Source of the DNA: Candidatus Alcyoniella australis
Lineage (GTDB): Bacteria; Lernaellota; Lernaellaia; JAVCCG01; Alcyoniellaceae
Assembly: GCA_030765605.1 (NCBI GenBank)
Contig: JAVCCG010000074.1
Span: 1-25,411, forward strand
Reading direction: 5' to 3'
DNA: 25,411 bases
The notes beneath the pieces were generated by a model, which worked only from the letters and a program-made list of their open reading frames with translations, was not told the DNA's origin and did not search any database. Position numbers and translations under genes: made by a program. The stretch's first letter is position 1; each line of letters starts with the position of its first letter. Positions 15,463-23,477 of this stretch are shown piece by piece.

Positions 15463-17928
15463 TCAGCGCTGAGCTTCCCGGCCCGCAGCAGCGGCTGCGT
15501 CGAGCCGATTGCCATCGGTTTTAATGCTGACCAGGCCGTCGAGGTCCGTGCGCCAGACGCGGATGCCCAGCCGCTGCAGGCGCTTTATCACCCGCGGGCT
15601 GGGCAGGCCGTAGGAGTTGAAGCGGCCGGCGCTGATCAGCGCGTGCTTGGGGTGCACCGCAGCCAGTAACGCCTCGGAACTGCTGGTGTCCGAGCCGTGA
15701 TGCGGGGCTAAAAACACTGTCGATTGCAGCGAGAAATCACTTTGCAGCAGCCGTCGTTCGGCGTGCTGTTCCATGTCCGCGCCCAGCAGGAACGAGACCT
15801 CGCCCAACGCGGCCTTGAGCACCACGCTCTTATCGTTGAGGGTCCAACCGCGCAGGTCCTCGCGCGCCGGCGGCGGCAGCAGCACGGCCAGCCGCACGCC
15901 GCCAATCTCGATGGGCGGCGATTCCATGTCCAACTCGCGCTGCCTAATCCCGAGCCGCTGGACCAGCTCCAGCAACTCCCGGTAGCGCAAGTCGGCCTGG
16001 GGCTCGGTATGGTCGAAGCGGCTGCGCCAGAACTCATCCACCTTCAGCGAGCGCAGCACGCTTTGCAGACCGCGGAAATGATCGGGATGCGGATGGGTGG
16101 CCAGCACGAACTCGAGCTTGCGAATCCGCTCGTGCCGCAGGTAGGGCAGCACCGCGACCTCGCCGATATCCATCTCGCCGATGCGCATCCCTCCGCCGTC
16201 GATCAGCCCGGCGCGGCCGTGGGGGAAGCGCAGCAACAGGCACAGCCCCTGCCCCACGTCCAGGGCCTCCACGCGGAAGCTGTTGTCCAGCCGGTTGCGC
16301 GCCCACAGCCCGACCTCGAACAGCCCGGCCAGGGCCGCCAAAATCAGCGCGCAGTGCAGCCACAGTCGGCGCGGCCGCTCGAGCGCCACGGCCAGCAGCG
16401 CGGCGAGGAGCAGCGCCACCTGCAATGGCCGCGGCGGAGCCAGCGTCAGGTACGCGCCGGGCAGTTCGGCCACGGCCTCGAGAAACGGGATCAGTCCCTG
16501 GATCAGCGCTCCGGCCAATGCGATCAGCAGCGAACCGGCCGCTGGCCAGACCAGACTGAGCATCGCTCCGCAAAGACCCAGGGGGACCACGAGCAGGCCG
16601 ACCAGCGGCATGGCCGCCATGTTGGCCACGATCGCGCCCGGCGCCACCTGGCCGAAGTGTGCGGCGCTGACCGGCGCGGTCCCCAAGACCAATGCCAGCG
16701 AAACTCCGGCCAGGTGCGCAACGCCGCGCAGCAATCCGTGTGGCTTGTGCGTCAGCTCGAGCCGCTTAAGCTCGCTTAGTCGACTGCGCCTGCGCCGCAG
16801 CCAGCCCAGGTAGAGCGCCAGGGTGGTCACCGCGCAGAACGAGAGCTGGAATCCGGGCTCGAACAGCGACCCGGGCCAGATCAGTAAAATCACCACCACG
16901 GCCAACGACACGGCCGAGGTCAGATCGCGCAGCCGGTCGCTGATCAAAGCCAATGCGGCCACGCCGAACATGATCGCCGCGCGCAGGGCCGTGATCCGCA
17001 GATCGGCCAGCAGCACGTAGCCCGCCACGGTCAGCGTGCAACACAGCGCAGCGACCTTGCGCGCGTCGACCCGCAGCAGCCAATTGGGCCGGGCTTTAAA
17101 GATCAGCATCACCAGCACGCTAACAAAGGCCAGCAGGGCCGCCACGTGAGTACCCGAAATCGCCAGCAGGTGCGCGGCCCCGGAGTGGATGAACGTCTCG
17201 CGCAGTGCCTCGTCGATCATCCCGGTCTCGCCCAGAACCAGTGCACAGAGCACGGCAGCCGCGTCCCCGGGCGCCGCGAGCACGATGTTGCTGCGAATGC
17301 GTCCGCGCAGATCCTCCAGCGCGCGCCGCAGCGGCCAGGCCGCGGCCGGCTGGAGTAGCTCGAGATCACGCGCGTCGGCCAGGGAGCCCAGCAGCTCGAT
17401 CCCGCGCCGCCGTTCGTAGGCCGCGATGTCGAAGCAGCCGGGATTGCGAAAGCTGGTGGGCAGCTTGACCCGTCCGTAAAAGCGCACGCGGTCGCCGACC
17501 CGCGATTGCACCTGACCCTGATAGACCGTGAGCATCGCCCGCGCGCCCTGCCCCTCAAGCTCGCGGCCGCGGACCTTCACGCCCTCGACCAAAATCAGCA
17601 GCCGCGCCGGGTCGCTCAGGCCCCGCGCGTCGCGCAGCACCAGACCCTGGACCGTTGCTTTAAGCGGCCGACCCTGAACATCGAACGGTTCGGCCAATGG
17701 ATGCTCGGCCGCCAGATGCGCGCCGCGCCCCATACCCCATAGCGCCAGAGCGGCCAACAGCAGCGGCCCCAGCAGGCCCCGCCTCCCGCGCAGCGCCGCC
17801 CACAGCGTGGCGGCCGCGGCCAACACCGCGCCGCACAGCGCCCATATCCGCAGTCCGGGCCAATCTTCTCCGAGCAAAATCGCGCCGACCAACGCCAGGG
17901 CCAGCAGCGTCATCGGCCGCTTGATCAA
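15463..17928 (-). CDS. comEC: ComEC/Rec2-type DNA uptake channel protein
   Basis: Inner-membrane protein that passes single-stranded DNA into the cytoplasm during natural transformation. The 821-residue product has the full domain order: two or three N-terminal membrane segments, an OB-like soluble part (GDRVRFYGRVKLPTSF and CFDIAAYERRRGI), the multi-spanning competence domain with AAHLLAISGTHVAALLAF near residue 255, and a C-terminal metallo-beta-lactamase domain with zinc motif HPHPDHFRGL near residue 610 and a later APHHGSDTSS. The start is a TTG at 17928 overlapping the uvrC stop (TTGA); it gives basic residues (MIKRP) before the first membrane helix. An ATG five codons later is the alternative. 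It is the last gene of the cupin-uvrC-comEC unit. No other competence genes are present here. Confidence 0.91.
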   Translation of the reverse strand: MIKRPMTLLALALVGAILLGEDWPGLRIWALCGAVLAAAATLWAALRGRRGLLGPLLLAALALWGMGRGAHLAAEHPLAEPFDVQGRPLKATVQGLVLRDARGLSDPARLLILVEGVKVRGRELEGQGARAMLTVYQGQVQSRVGDRVRFYGRVKLPTSFRNPGCFDIAAYERRRGIELLGSLADARDLELLQPAAAWPLRRALEDLRGRIRSNIVLAAPGDAAAVLCALVLGETGMIDEALRETFIHSGAAHLLAISGTHVAALLAFVSVLVMLIFKARPNWLLRVDARKVAALCCTLTVAGYVLLADLRITALRAAIMFGVAALALISDRLRDLTSAVSLAVVVILLIWPGSLFEPGFQLSFCAVTTLALYLGWLRRRRSRLSELKRLELTHKPHGLLRGVAHLAGVSLALVLGTAPVSAAHFGQVAPGAIVANMAAMPLVGLLVVPLGLCGAMLSLVWPAAGSLLIALAGALIQGLIPFLEAVAELPGAYLTLAPPRPLQVALLLAALLAVALERPRRLWLHCALILAALAGLFEVGLWARNRLDNSFRVEALDVGQGLCLLLRFPHGRAGLIDGGGMRIGEMDIGEVAVLPYLRHERIRKLEFVLATHPHPDHFRGLQSVLRSLKVDEFWRSRFDHTEPQADLRYRELLELVQRLGIRQRELDMESPPIEIGGVRLAVLLPPPAREDLRGWTLNDKSVVLKAALGEVSFLLGADMEQHAERRLLQSDFSLQSTVFLAPHHGSDTSSSEALLAAVHPKHALISAGRFNSYGLPSPRVIKRLQRLGIRVWRTDLDGLVSIKTDGNRLDAAAAAGREAQR

Positions 17929-19766
17929 CCGCCTTGCTCGAGGCGCTCGCGCAGGGCGCGGACGATCGACTCGGGCACTCCGGGCACTGCGGAGAGCTGT
18001 TCAACGTCAGCCTGCCGGATGCGCTCCACCGAGCCAAAGTGCCGCAGCAACGCGCGTTTGCGTTTGGGACCCAGGCCCGGTACGCCATCGAGGGCCGAGG
18101 CCAGCGAGGCCTTGCCGCGCTGCTTGCGATGGGCTGCCAGGGCAAAGCGGTGCGCCTCGTCGCGCAGCCGCATCAGCAGGAACAGCGCGTCCGAGCCCTT
18201 GGGCAGCAGCAGCGGATTAACGCGGCCGGGCAAATAGACCTTGTCGCGCGCCTCGCCGCGGGCCAGCTCGCGCTCATTGGGCTTGGCCAGGCCGATCAGC
18301 TCCGGCCCGCGTTTGATTTCAAGGTCGTCCAGCGCGGCCTGGGCTGCGGCCACCTGCCCCCGGCCGCCGTCGATCACCAGCAAGTCGGGCCAGTCTTTGC
18401 GCTCCAACGCGCGGCGTCCGCGGCGCAGCAGGGTCTCGCGCAACATCGCCACGTCGCCCCCCTGGTCCGCGGGAACGTCCTTGATCTTGTAACGACGGTA
18501 GAGCGCCTTGTCCGGACGGGCGTCAACGAACGTCACCTGGCTGGCAACGGCCTGCATGCCGCCGGTGTTCGACACGTCGTAACACTCGATGCGTCGCGGT
18601 AACGACTTCAGGCGCAGTCGTTTCTGCAACGATTCTAGTAACAGCTCGTCGTCGGCCGCCGCGTCGCGCAATGCCTCGAACGAGGCCTCGGCATTTTCGC
18701 GGGCAGTGCGCACCAGCTCGCGCGGCCTGCCGCGTCGCGCCCAACTCAGCTCGACCCGCGCGCCGCGCGCCTCGCTCAGCAGCTCGCCCAGGGCCGCGGC
18801 GTCGGGCAGCTCGAGCGGCACGAGGATTCGCGGCGGGATCAGCGTGCCGCCCAGGTAGTAGCGCGAGATGAACGACGAGAGCAGTTCCTCGTCGTCAACC
18901 TCCAACCCGCTGAAGTCGACCACGTGCCGTCCCAGCACGCGTCCCGCGCGCACGAACAGCAGCGCCACGGCCACCGCGCCTCCTCGGCGATAGAGCCCCA
19001 CGGCGTCCAGGTCGTCGAAGCACCTCATCACCATCTCGGCCGAGCCGAACACGTTGCGTACCGCTTCGACCTGGTCGCGCAGCTGGGCCGCGCGTTCGAA
19101 GTCCAGATTCTCGGCCGCGGCCTCCATGCGCAGTTGCAGCTCTGCGGCCAGCTCATCGCCGCTGCCGCCCAAGGCGCGGCGCACGTCGCTGACCACCCGC
19201 GCGTATTGCTCTGGGTCCGCGCCGCTACACGGCCCCAGGCAGCGCCCCATCTCGCCGTTAATGCAGGGCCGATCGCGCGCGGCCAGTTGGCGGTCGGTGC
19301 ACTTGCGCAGCGGGAACGAACGCTCCAATGCGCGATGGATCCGCTTGAGCTCGACCTGGTGGGTGAACGGCCCGTAGTACAGCGCGCCGTCCGAGCGCAC
19401 GCGGCGGGTGATCGTCGGCCGCGGCCACTGCTCGCGCAGGTTGAAGCGCAAATAGGCGTAAGTCTTATCGTCGCGCAGCCGCACGTTGTAGCGCGGTCGA
19501 TACTTTTTAATTAGCTCGTTCTCGACGCGCAGCGCCTCGGTCTCGTTGGGCAACACGATGAACTCGAGCGCTGCGGCGCGCGCGAGCATGTGCTCGGTCT
19601 TGGATCCGGGCTCGGTGGAGGAAAAGTAGGATCGCACGCGATTGCGTAGCGCCTTGGCCTTGCCCACGTAGATCACCCGCCCCGCCTCGTCGCGGAATAG
19701 GTAGACCCCGGGTCGTAGGGGGAAGGATGCGGCAGCGTGGGCCAGTTGCTCCAGCCTCGCCCTCAT
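17925..19766 (-). CDS. uvrC: UvrC, excinuclease ABC subunit C
   Basis: Nuclease that makes both cuts around damage in nucleotide excision repair, acting with UvrA and UvrB (not in this window). The 613-residue product is full length. It has the N-terminal GIY-YIG domain (PGVYLFRDEAGRVIYVGKAK, about residues 18-40), a Cys cluster region (LRKCTDRQLAARDRPCINGE, followed by GRCLGPCSG), the UVR motif that binds UvrB (ENLDFERAAQLRDQVEAV near residue 220), the RNase-H-like nuclease domain (IECYDVSNTGG; LLVIDGGRGQV) and two C-terminal helix-hairpin-helix motifs (LDGVPGLGPKRKRALL and LSAVPGVPESIV). The ATG at 19766 follows the cupin stop by 19 bases, and the stop overlaps the comEC start by 4 bases, so the three genes look co-transcribed. 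Confidence 0.97.
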   Translation of the reverse strand: MRARLEQLAHAAASFPLRPGVYLFRDEAGRVIYVGKAKALRNRVRSYFSSTEPGSKTEHMLARAAALEFIVLPNETEALRVENELIKKYRPRYNVRLRDDKTYAYLRFNLREQWPRPTITRRVRSDGALYYGPFTHQVELKRIHRALERSFPLRKCTDRQLAARDRPCINGEMGRCLGPCSGADPEQYARVVSDVRRALGGSGDELAAELQLRMEAAAENLDFERAAQLRDQVEAVRNVFGSAEMVMRCFDDLDAVGLYRRGGAVAVALLFVRAGRVLGRHVVDFSGLEVDDEELLSSFISRYYLGGTLIPPRILVPLELPDAAALGELLSEARGARVELSWARRGRPRELVRTARENAEASFEALRDAAADDELLLESLQKRLRLKSLPRRIECYDVSNTGGMQAVASQVTFVDARPDKALYRRYKIKDVPADQGGDVAMLRETLLRRGRRALERKDWPDLLVIDGGRGQVAAAQAALDDLEIKRGPELIGLAKPNERELARGEARDKVYLPGRVNPLLLPKGSDALFLLMRLRDEAHRFALAAHRKQRGKASLASALDGVPGLGPKRKRALLRHFGSVERIRQADVEQLSAVPGVPESIVRALRERLEQGG

Positions 19767-19785
19767 TGGTCGACCGTTCTTCGCC

Positions 19786-20166
19786 TCAGCCGCCGGAGGG
19801 GTTGGGGCTGCGGTCCGAAACTTTGGACTCGCGCAGCACCGGGACCACGCAGATGAATTTCAGCCCCTGCTCGCCAGCCTTGATCTGGTGCTCGACTCCG
19901 CCGTTGATCGCAGCCACCGAGCCGCATTCCACCGGCATCCAGCGATCCTCGTTGAGTACCTCGCCCGAGCCCTCGAAGAAAAACACCTCGTGCTCGTGCG
20001 GGTGAGCGTGACGCGTGGTGTAGCCGCCGGGCGCGATCTGGAACACGCGCATTACGAAGTTGTTGCAGCCGTCCTGAGGCCCGGCGACCACGCGTAGCGA
20101 CACTCCGCTCATTCCCGGATCGTCGAGCAGTATTCCCTGCACATCCTGGTAGGCAACCACCTTCAT
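19786..20166 (-). CDS. Small cupin-domain protein
   Basis: A single-domain cupin of 126 residues, cytoplasmic, of unknown substrate. The metal-binding first cupin motif is complete: GGYTTRHAHPHEHEVFFFEG supplies His53, His55 and Glu60, and the second motif supplies His93 (GGVEHQI). Such proteins may be dioxygenases, isomerases or sensors. The His-rich HAHPHEHE stretch has more histidines than the motif needs. A strong ribosome site (GGAGGT, about 5 bases before the ATG) supports the start at 20166. It is the first gene before uvrC and comEC. The C-terminal 15 residues, rich in Ser and Pro, appear disordered. No functional link to DNA repair or uptake is known to me. Confidence 0.85.
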   Translation of the reverse strand: MKVVAYQDVQGILLDDPGMSGVSLRVVAGPQDGCNNFVMRVFQIAPGGYTTRHAHPHEHEVFFFEGSGEVLNEDRWMPVECGSVAAINGGVEHQIKAGEQGLKFICVVPVLRESKVSDRSPNPSGG

Positions 20167-20191
20167 CGCGTACCTCCGTGTCGTGTTGAGC

Positions 20192-20220
20192 AGATTACCA
20201 CGGCCGGCCGGCGCAGTCAG
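20192..20220 (-). promoter_or_regulatory. Weak promoter candidate for cupin-uvrC-comEC
   Basis: On the minus strand, TGGTAATCT resembles an extended -10 element (TGn followed by TAATCT at 20192-20197), 17 bases from CTGACT (20215-20220), a partial -35 match. The spacer contains the palindrome CGGCCGGCCG. It is correctly placed about 26 bases before the cupin start, but the hexamers are poor. Confidence 0.35.
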
Positions 20221-20321
20221 CGCGCCGCGTCGCTCGAAAGCTTGAAGCTGCCCGTGCGGTAACGCTGAATCTCGATCAACAACATTGCCCGCGCCGCGGA
20301 GAAACTCGTTGATCCATGTAG
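20217..20321 (-). other. In-frame vestige of the slt 3' end
   Basis: Directly after the TAG stop of the transglycosylase gene the same frame stays open for 34 codons to a TGA. It encodes ...IEIQRYRTGSFKLSSDAAR, which resembles the real C-terminus ...VYRRLYRTGSFELQQ. This looks like a partial tandem copy of the gene's end, or the former end of a longer gene. It is probably not translated. Confidence 0.55.
20237..20261. repeat. Direct repeat, downstream copy
   Basis: 25-base segment matching 20345-20369 at 22 positions, including 17 identical consecutive bases (AAGCTGCCCGTGCGGTA at 20245-20261). The copies are exactly 108 bases (36 codons) apart, so both are read in the same frame on the minus strand and encode YRTGSF. 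Confidence 0.85.
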
Positions 20322-22571
20322 CTAGTTCGCTCGCGTGCCTTGCTGCAGCTCAAAGCTGCCCGTGCGGTACAATCGACGGTAGACCGCGACGTTGCTCAGG
20401 ATGGTCTTCACGTAGCCGCGGGTCTCGGCGAACATGATCGCCTCGGCCGCCAGATCGGGCGGCATGGCGGCCAGTCCGCGCTCGCTCCAGGTCAGGGCCA
20501 CCGGCTCGGTGGCGTTGTACCCGGCCAGGGCCAGCACTATGTTGCCGTCGTGTTGGACCAGCAGGTCGTGCAGATGGCGCACGCCGAGGCACACGTTGAG
20601 CTCCGGGTCGTAGACCTGGTCCGGCCGCAGGCCCTCCAGCCCGAGGCTGGCCGCGGCCGAATCGACCATCGGCGGAATAAATTGGCACAGGCCGCGGGCG
20701 TTGGCCACGGAGATCGCATCGGCGTCGAACGCGCTCTCCTGGCGGATCAGCGACAGCATTAAGGCCGGATCGAGATCTTCGATGCGGCACTGCGCGTCGA
20801 CCAGCTCGATCCAGGTCGGCGGGTAGACCAGACGCCGCGGATCAAGCCCCGGCAGATCATCCAGGGACCGCGCACCATCGTCCTCGGCCATCAACCGATA
20901 GACTAGGCGCAGGCTCCAACGCGTCTCGCCGCTAAGCTCGTACAGCGCCAGCGCTGCCCAGCGCCCGTGCATGGTGTCCGGCGCCGCGTCGAGCAGCAGC
21001 TTGAGGTCGGGCCTGGCCAGGGACCCGACGTTTCCCTCGATCAACAGCAGCACACGCGTCAGCGGCCTGACCGCCCGGGCCGCGCAGCCGATGCGCAGCT
21101 CGCGATCATCGATACGCCCGATCTCTTGAAGCAAGACGCTCGCCGCGGCCGTTGCGCGTTGGTCGCGGTCACCGCGCGCCTCGATCAGCAGCCCGGACAT
21201 CTCGGCGTCGTAGTTCCAGCTTTCCGCAGCCGGATCCAGCTGGGTCATTGCGGCGTAGTACGAGCGCGGGTAGCGCCGTTGCAAATTGCGTAAATGCGCC
21301 GCAGCGTTGCGCTCGTGCCCTTGAGCCTGGCGTGCGCGCCAAGCCCAGTACAGTGCGCCGGGAGTCTGCGCGCCGCGCTCGGACGCCAACTCCTCGAGCA
21401 GCTGGGCCGCGTCGCCGGGCCGACCATCGGCGAGCATACAGACCCCGGCGAGCATCCGCGCCTCGTCCGCATTGCTGGATCGTGGATAGCTGCGGGCCAC
21501 GTCGAGGAAGAAGCGCTCGGCGTCGGCAAAGCGGCCGCGGGCCAGGGCCAGCCTGCCGCCGCGCATCAATGCATTGCGCGCGTCGCGCGCCCGCGGCTGA
21601 AGCTCGAACGCCCGGCGATAGTGCGCCAGCGCCAGATCGTCGTCCTCGACCCGGCCCCTGCGCCAGGCCGCGATTCCCGCGCGATACTGGCCCGCCGCTT
21701 TTTTTGCGTTGCGGTAGCGCGCATAGAGCTCGGAGTATTTGGTTTCCCGGCCCTCGCGGTCGGTGAGACGGAAGTAGACCTTGGCCCAGGTCCAGAGAAA
21801 GCCGGTGCGCCCGGCCACTGCGGGAAAGCGGCGCTCGAGCTCGAGGCAGGTTTGCAGCGCCGATTGGTACTGCTGCTCCTGCAACAGCGTCGCAGCGCGT
21901 TGGGTCAACCCCTCGGCGTCCAGCACGATCGGCCGCCCGCCCAAGGCGCGCTGGTACAACGCGCTGAACTCGGGCTCATGAAAAGCCTCGCGGAATGTCG
22001 GATCCTCGCGACTGAAGCGCTCGAGCAGCGCGCGCGTGTGTGTGGCCTCACCCTGCCGCGCATAGAGCAATGCGCGGACCAGATCGGCCTCGGTCAGGAT
22101 GCGGCCCTCGCCCGCGGCCACCAGGTCCAACGATGCCTCGGCACGTTGCAACTGCCCCAGGTCGATCAGGGCCCGCGCGGCAAGCACGCGCGCCTCGTCG
22201 GCCCACGGGCCGCGCGCAGTTCGCAACGCCCCCTCGAGCACTGACAGCGCCCGTGCGGGATCGCCCAAGTTGATTAAACAGCGCGCCAGGGGCAGCGCGA
22301 CCACGTCGTCGGCCAGGGCGAAGCGTTTGCTCAACGGCGCGAGCAACGCGGCGCCGCGTTGCCAATCTCCGGCGCGCGTGGCGTGAATCCCCAGGCTAAG
22401 CAGCGACTCGGGCGTTAGTCGGACGATAGCCACCGCGCCTGCGCGCAGCACGTTGCCGTGGAACATCTCGCACGGTGCGACCACCGGCAGCCAGCAGGCC
22501 CACGACTGCGCCGGGGCGAGCAACAGCAGCAGCAACACCGCCGCGAGCGCGGCGATCCGCCGACCAATCAT
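20322..22571 (-). CDS. Soluble lytic murein transglycosylase (Slt family)
   Basis: Periplasmic enzyme that cleaves peptidoglycan glycan strands to give 1,6-anhydro-MurNAc ends. The 749-residue product starts at the ATG at 22571, overlapping the upstream symporter stop in ATGA; the signal peptide IAALAAVLLLLLLAPAQSWA supports this start. Residues about 60-540 are a long alpha-helical superhelix of TPR-like units (for example CLINLGDPARALSVLEGAL, RYPRSYYAAMTQL), as in Slt70. The C-terminal lysozyme-like domain (about 580-720) has the catalytic Glu in SLIRQESAFD near residue 611, followed by ARGLCQFIPP (usually GLMQLMP) and LALAGYNATEPVALTW (usually AYNAG). So the catalytic acid is present while two conserved segments are variant. 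The length exceeds typical Slt70 by about 100 residues. It is the last gene of the nagZ-symporter-slt unit. Confidence 0.88.
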   Translation of the reverse strand: MIGRRIAALAAVLLLLLLAPAQSWACWLPVVAPCEMFHGNVLRAGAVAIVRLTPESLLSLGIHATRAGDWQRGAALLAPLSKRFALADDVVALPLARCLINLGDPARALSVLEGALRTARGPWADEARVLAARALIDLGQLQRAEASLDLVAAGEGRILTEADLVRALLYARQGEATHTRALLERFSREDPTFREAFHEPEFSALYQRALGGRPIVLDAEGLTQRAATLLQEQQYQSALQTCLELERRFPAVAGRTGFLWTWAKVYFRLTDREGRETKYSELYARYRNAKKAAGQYRAGIAAWRRGRVEDDDLALAHYRRAFELQPRARDARNALMRGGRLALARGRFADAERFFLDVARSYPRSSNADEARMLAGVCMLADGRPGDAAQLLEELASERGAQTPGALYWAWRARQAQGHERNAAAHLRNLQRRYPRSYYAAMTQLDPAAESWNYDAEMSGLLIEARGDRDQRATAAASVLLQEIGRIDDRELRIGCAARAVRPLTRVLLLIEGNVGSLARPDLKLLLDAAPDTMHGRWAALALYELSGETRWSLRLVYRLMAEDDGARSLDDLPGLDPRRLVYPPTWIELVDAQCRIEDLDPALMLSLIRQESAFDADAISVANARGLCQFIPPMVDSAAASLGLEGLRPDQVYDPELNVCLGVRHLHDLLVQHDGNIVLALAGYNATEPVALTWSERGLAAMPPDLAAEAIMFAETRGYVKTILSNVAVYRRLYRTGSFELQQGTRAN
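20345..20369. repeat. Direct repeat, copy within slt
   Basis: Second copy of the 25-base repeat, inside the last codons of the transglycosylase gene (17 identical bases at 20353-20369). See the downstream copy at 20237-20261. Confidence 0.85.
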
Positions 22572-23464
22572 TCGGTGTCTTTCAGCTCGCGGTTGATGCG
22601 CCCCAGCAGCAATGCGCCGCTGACCGCAAAGCCGATCATCAGCAACACGCCGATATAGCGCGGCCCGAGGATCAGCCGCCCGATACCGATGATCGCCGAG
22701 TAGAGCATGGCGCAGCCGAGCACAAAGTTCAGCGCCATGCCTGAGAGGTCGGACCAGCGTCCCGCGGGTTGTCCCAGGGCCTGCGTAACCGGCTTCCAGC
22801 CCGGGCCGCGGGGCTTGACCTTGGTGAAGAAGCCGACCAGCACATCGCGCGGCGTGGGTCTGGTCAACAGCGTGGCCAGCATGCTGTCGCGCTCCGAGCG
22901 CGTGGCGAGCATCCGCTGGGCCACGTAACCTCCGCCGCCGGGCTCGGCTCCGGGATACCAGCTGGCCCACTAGTTGACGCACAGGAAAACCAGGAACAGC
23001 GACAGCGGCATCCAGCCCGCGGTCTTGACGTCCGGGACAAAGGCCAGGATCGGACCCGCGTCGCCGAAGCGCTCGGTCAGTCCGGCGATCAACCCGTCCA
23101 CGCCGCCGGTGCGGCCCACGGCGATAATCGCCAATGCCACCGAGCCGATCATCGCCAGGGCGAACTGCCCCAGGTCGGTGAGCACCACGCCCCAGAAACC
23201 CGAGAGGATCGTGTTCCACCAGAACCAGTTGCCCGCGATGCCGTGTCGCGCGATCTCGCCAGTGACCCACAGCGGCGTGTCCGCGGCAAAGGTCGTGGCG
23301 ACCATGCTCGTGCCCGCGATCCACCACGGCAGCTTGCGGCCGCCAATGAAATATTCGCTGATGTTCTTGCCTACACGTTTGGACAGAAAGACGCCGACGC
23401 CCAGGACGGCGAGCATGTACAGCGCGACAATGCCCCAGTCCAGCGCGGCCATTCTGCCTTCCAT
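22568..23464 (-). pseudogene. Decayed sodium:solute symporter (SSS family)
   Basis: One reading frame running from the ATG at 23464 (strong GGAGGAG site 5 bases upstream) to the TGA at 22568, broken by a TAG at 22970-22972. The frame gives clear SSS sequence: SEYFIGGRKLPWWIAGTSMV, ATTFAADTPLWVTGEIA, GVVLTDLGQFALAMIG, then the amber, then WASWYPGAEPGGGGYVAQRM, and a tail LLTRPTPRDVLVGFFTKVKP. In relatives I recall WW before ASWYPGAEPGGGGY, so the TAG most likely replaces a TGG Trp codon. The whole frame has only about 297 sense codons, against roughly 550-600 in the family. From remembered family order, one block seems lost near residue 88 (after WWNTILSG, about 23200) and another near residue 198 (after MLATL, about 22870). 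The flanking genes nagZ and slt look intact. Confidence 0.85.
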
Positions 23465-23477
23465 TGATCTCCTCCGG

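Noticed and set aside
15433-15669. Plus-strand open frame starting in the AT-rich island
   Set aside because: Most of it is antisense to the 3' end of comEC, there is no ribosome site, and the product has no recognisable features.
22970-22972. TAG in the symporter as a recoded (pyrrolysine-like) codon
   Set aside because: TAG ends other genes here (barrel protein, NCS2 permease, slt), the expected residue at this point is Trp, and the gene also seems to lack large blocks, so a nonsense mutation is simpler.
22572-23327. N-terminal extension of the lytic transglycosylase to about 1001 residues
   Set aside because: The extra 252 codons lie over the symporter remnant in another frame, are Arg- and Gly-rich, and precede a good signal peptide at the real start.
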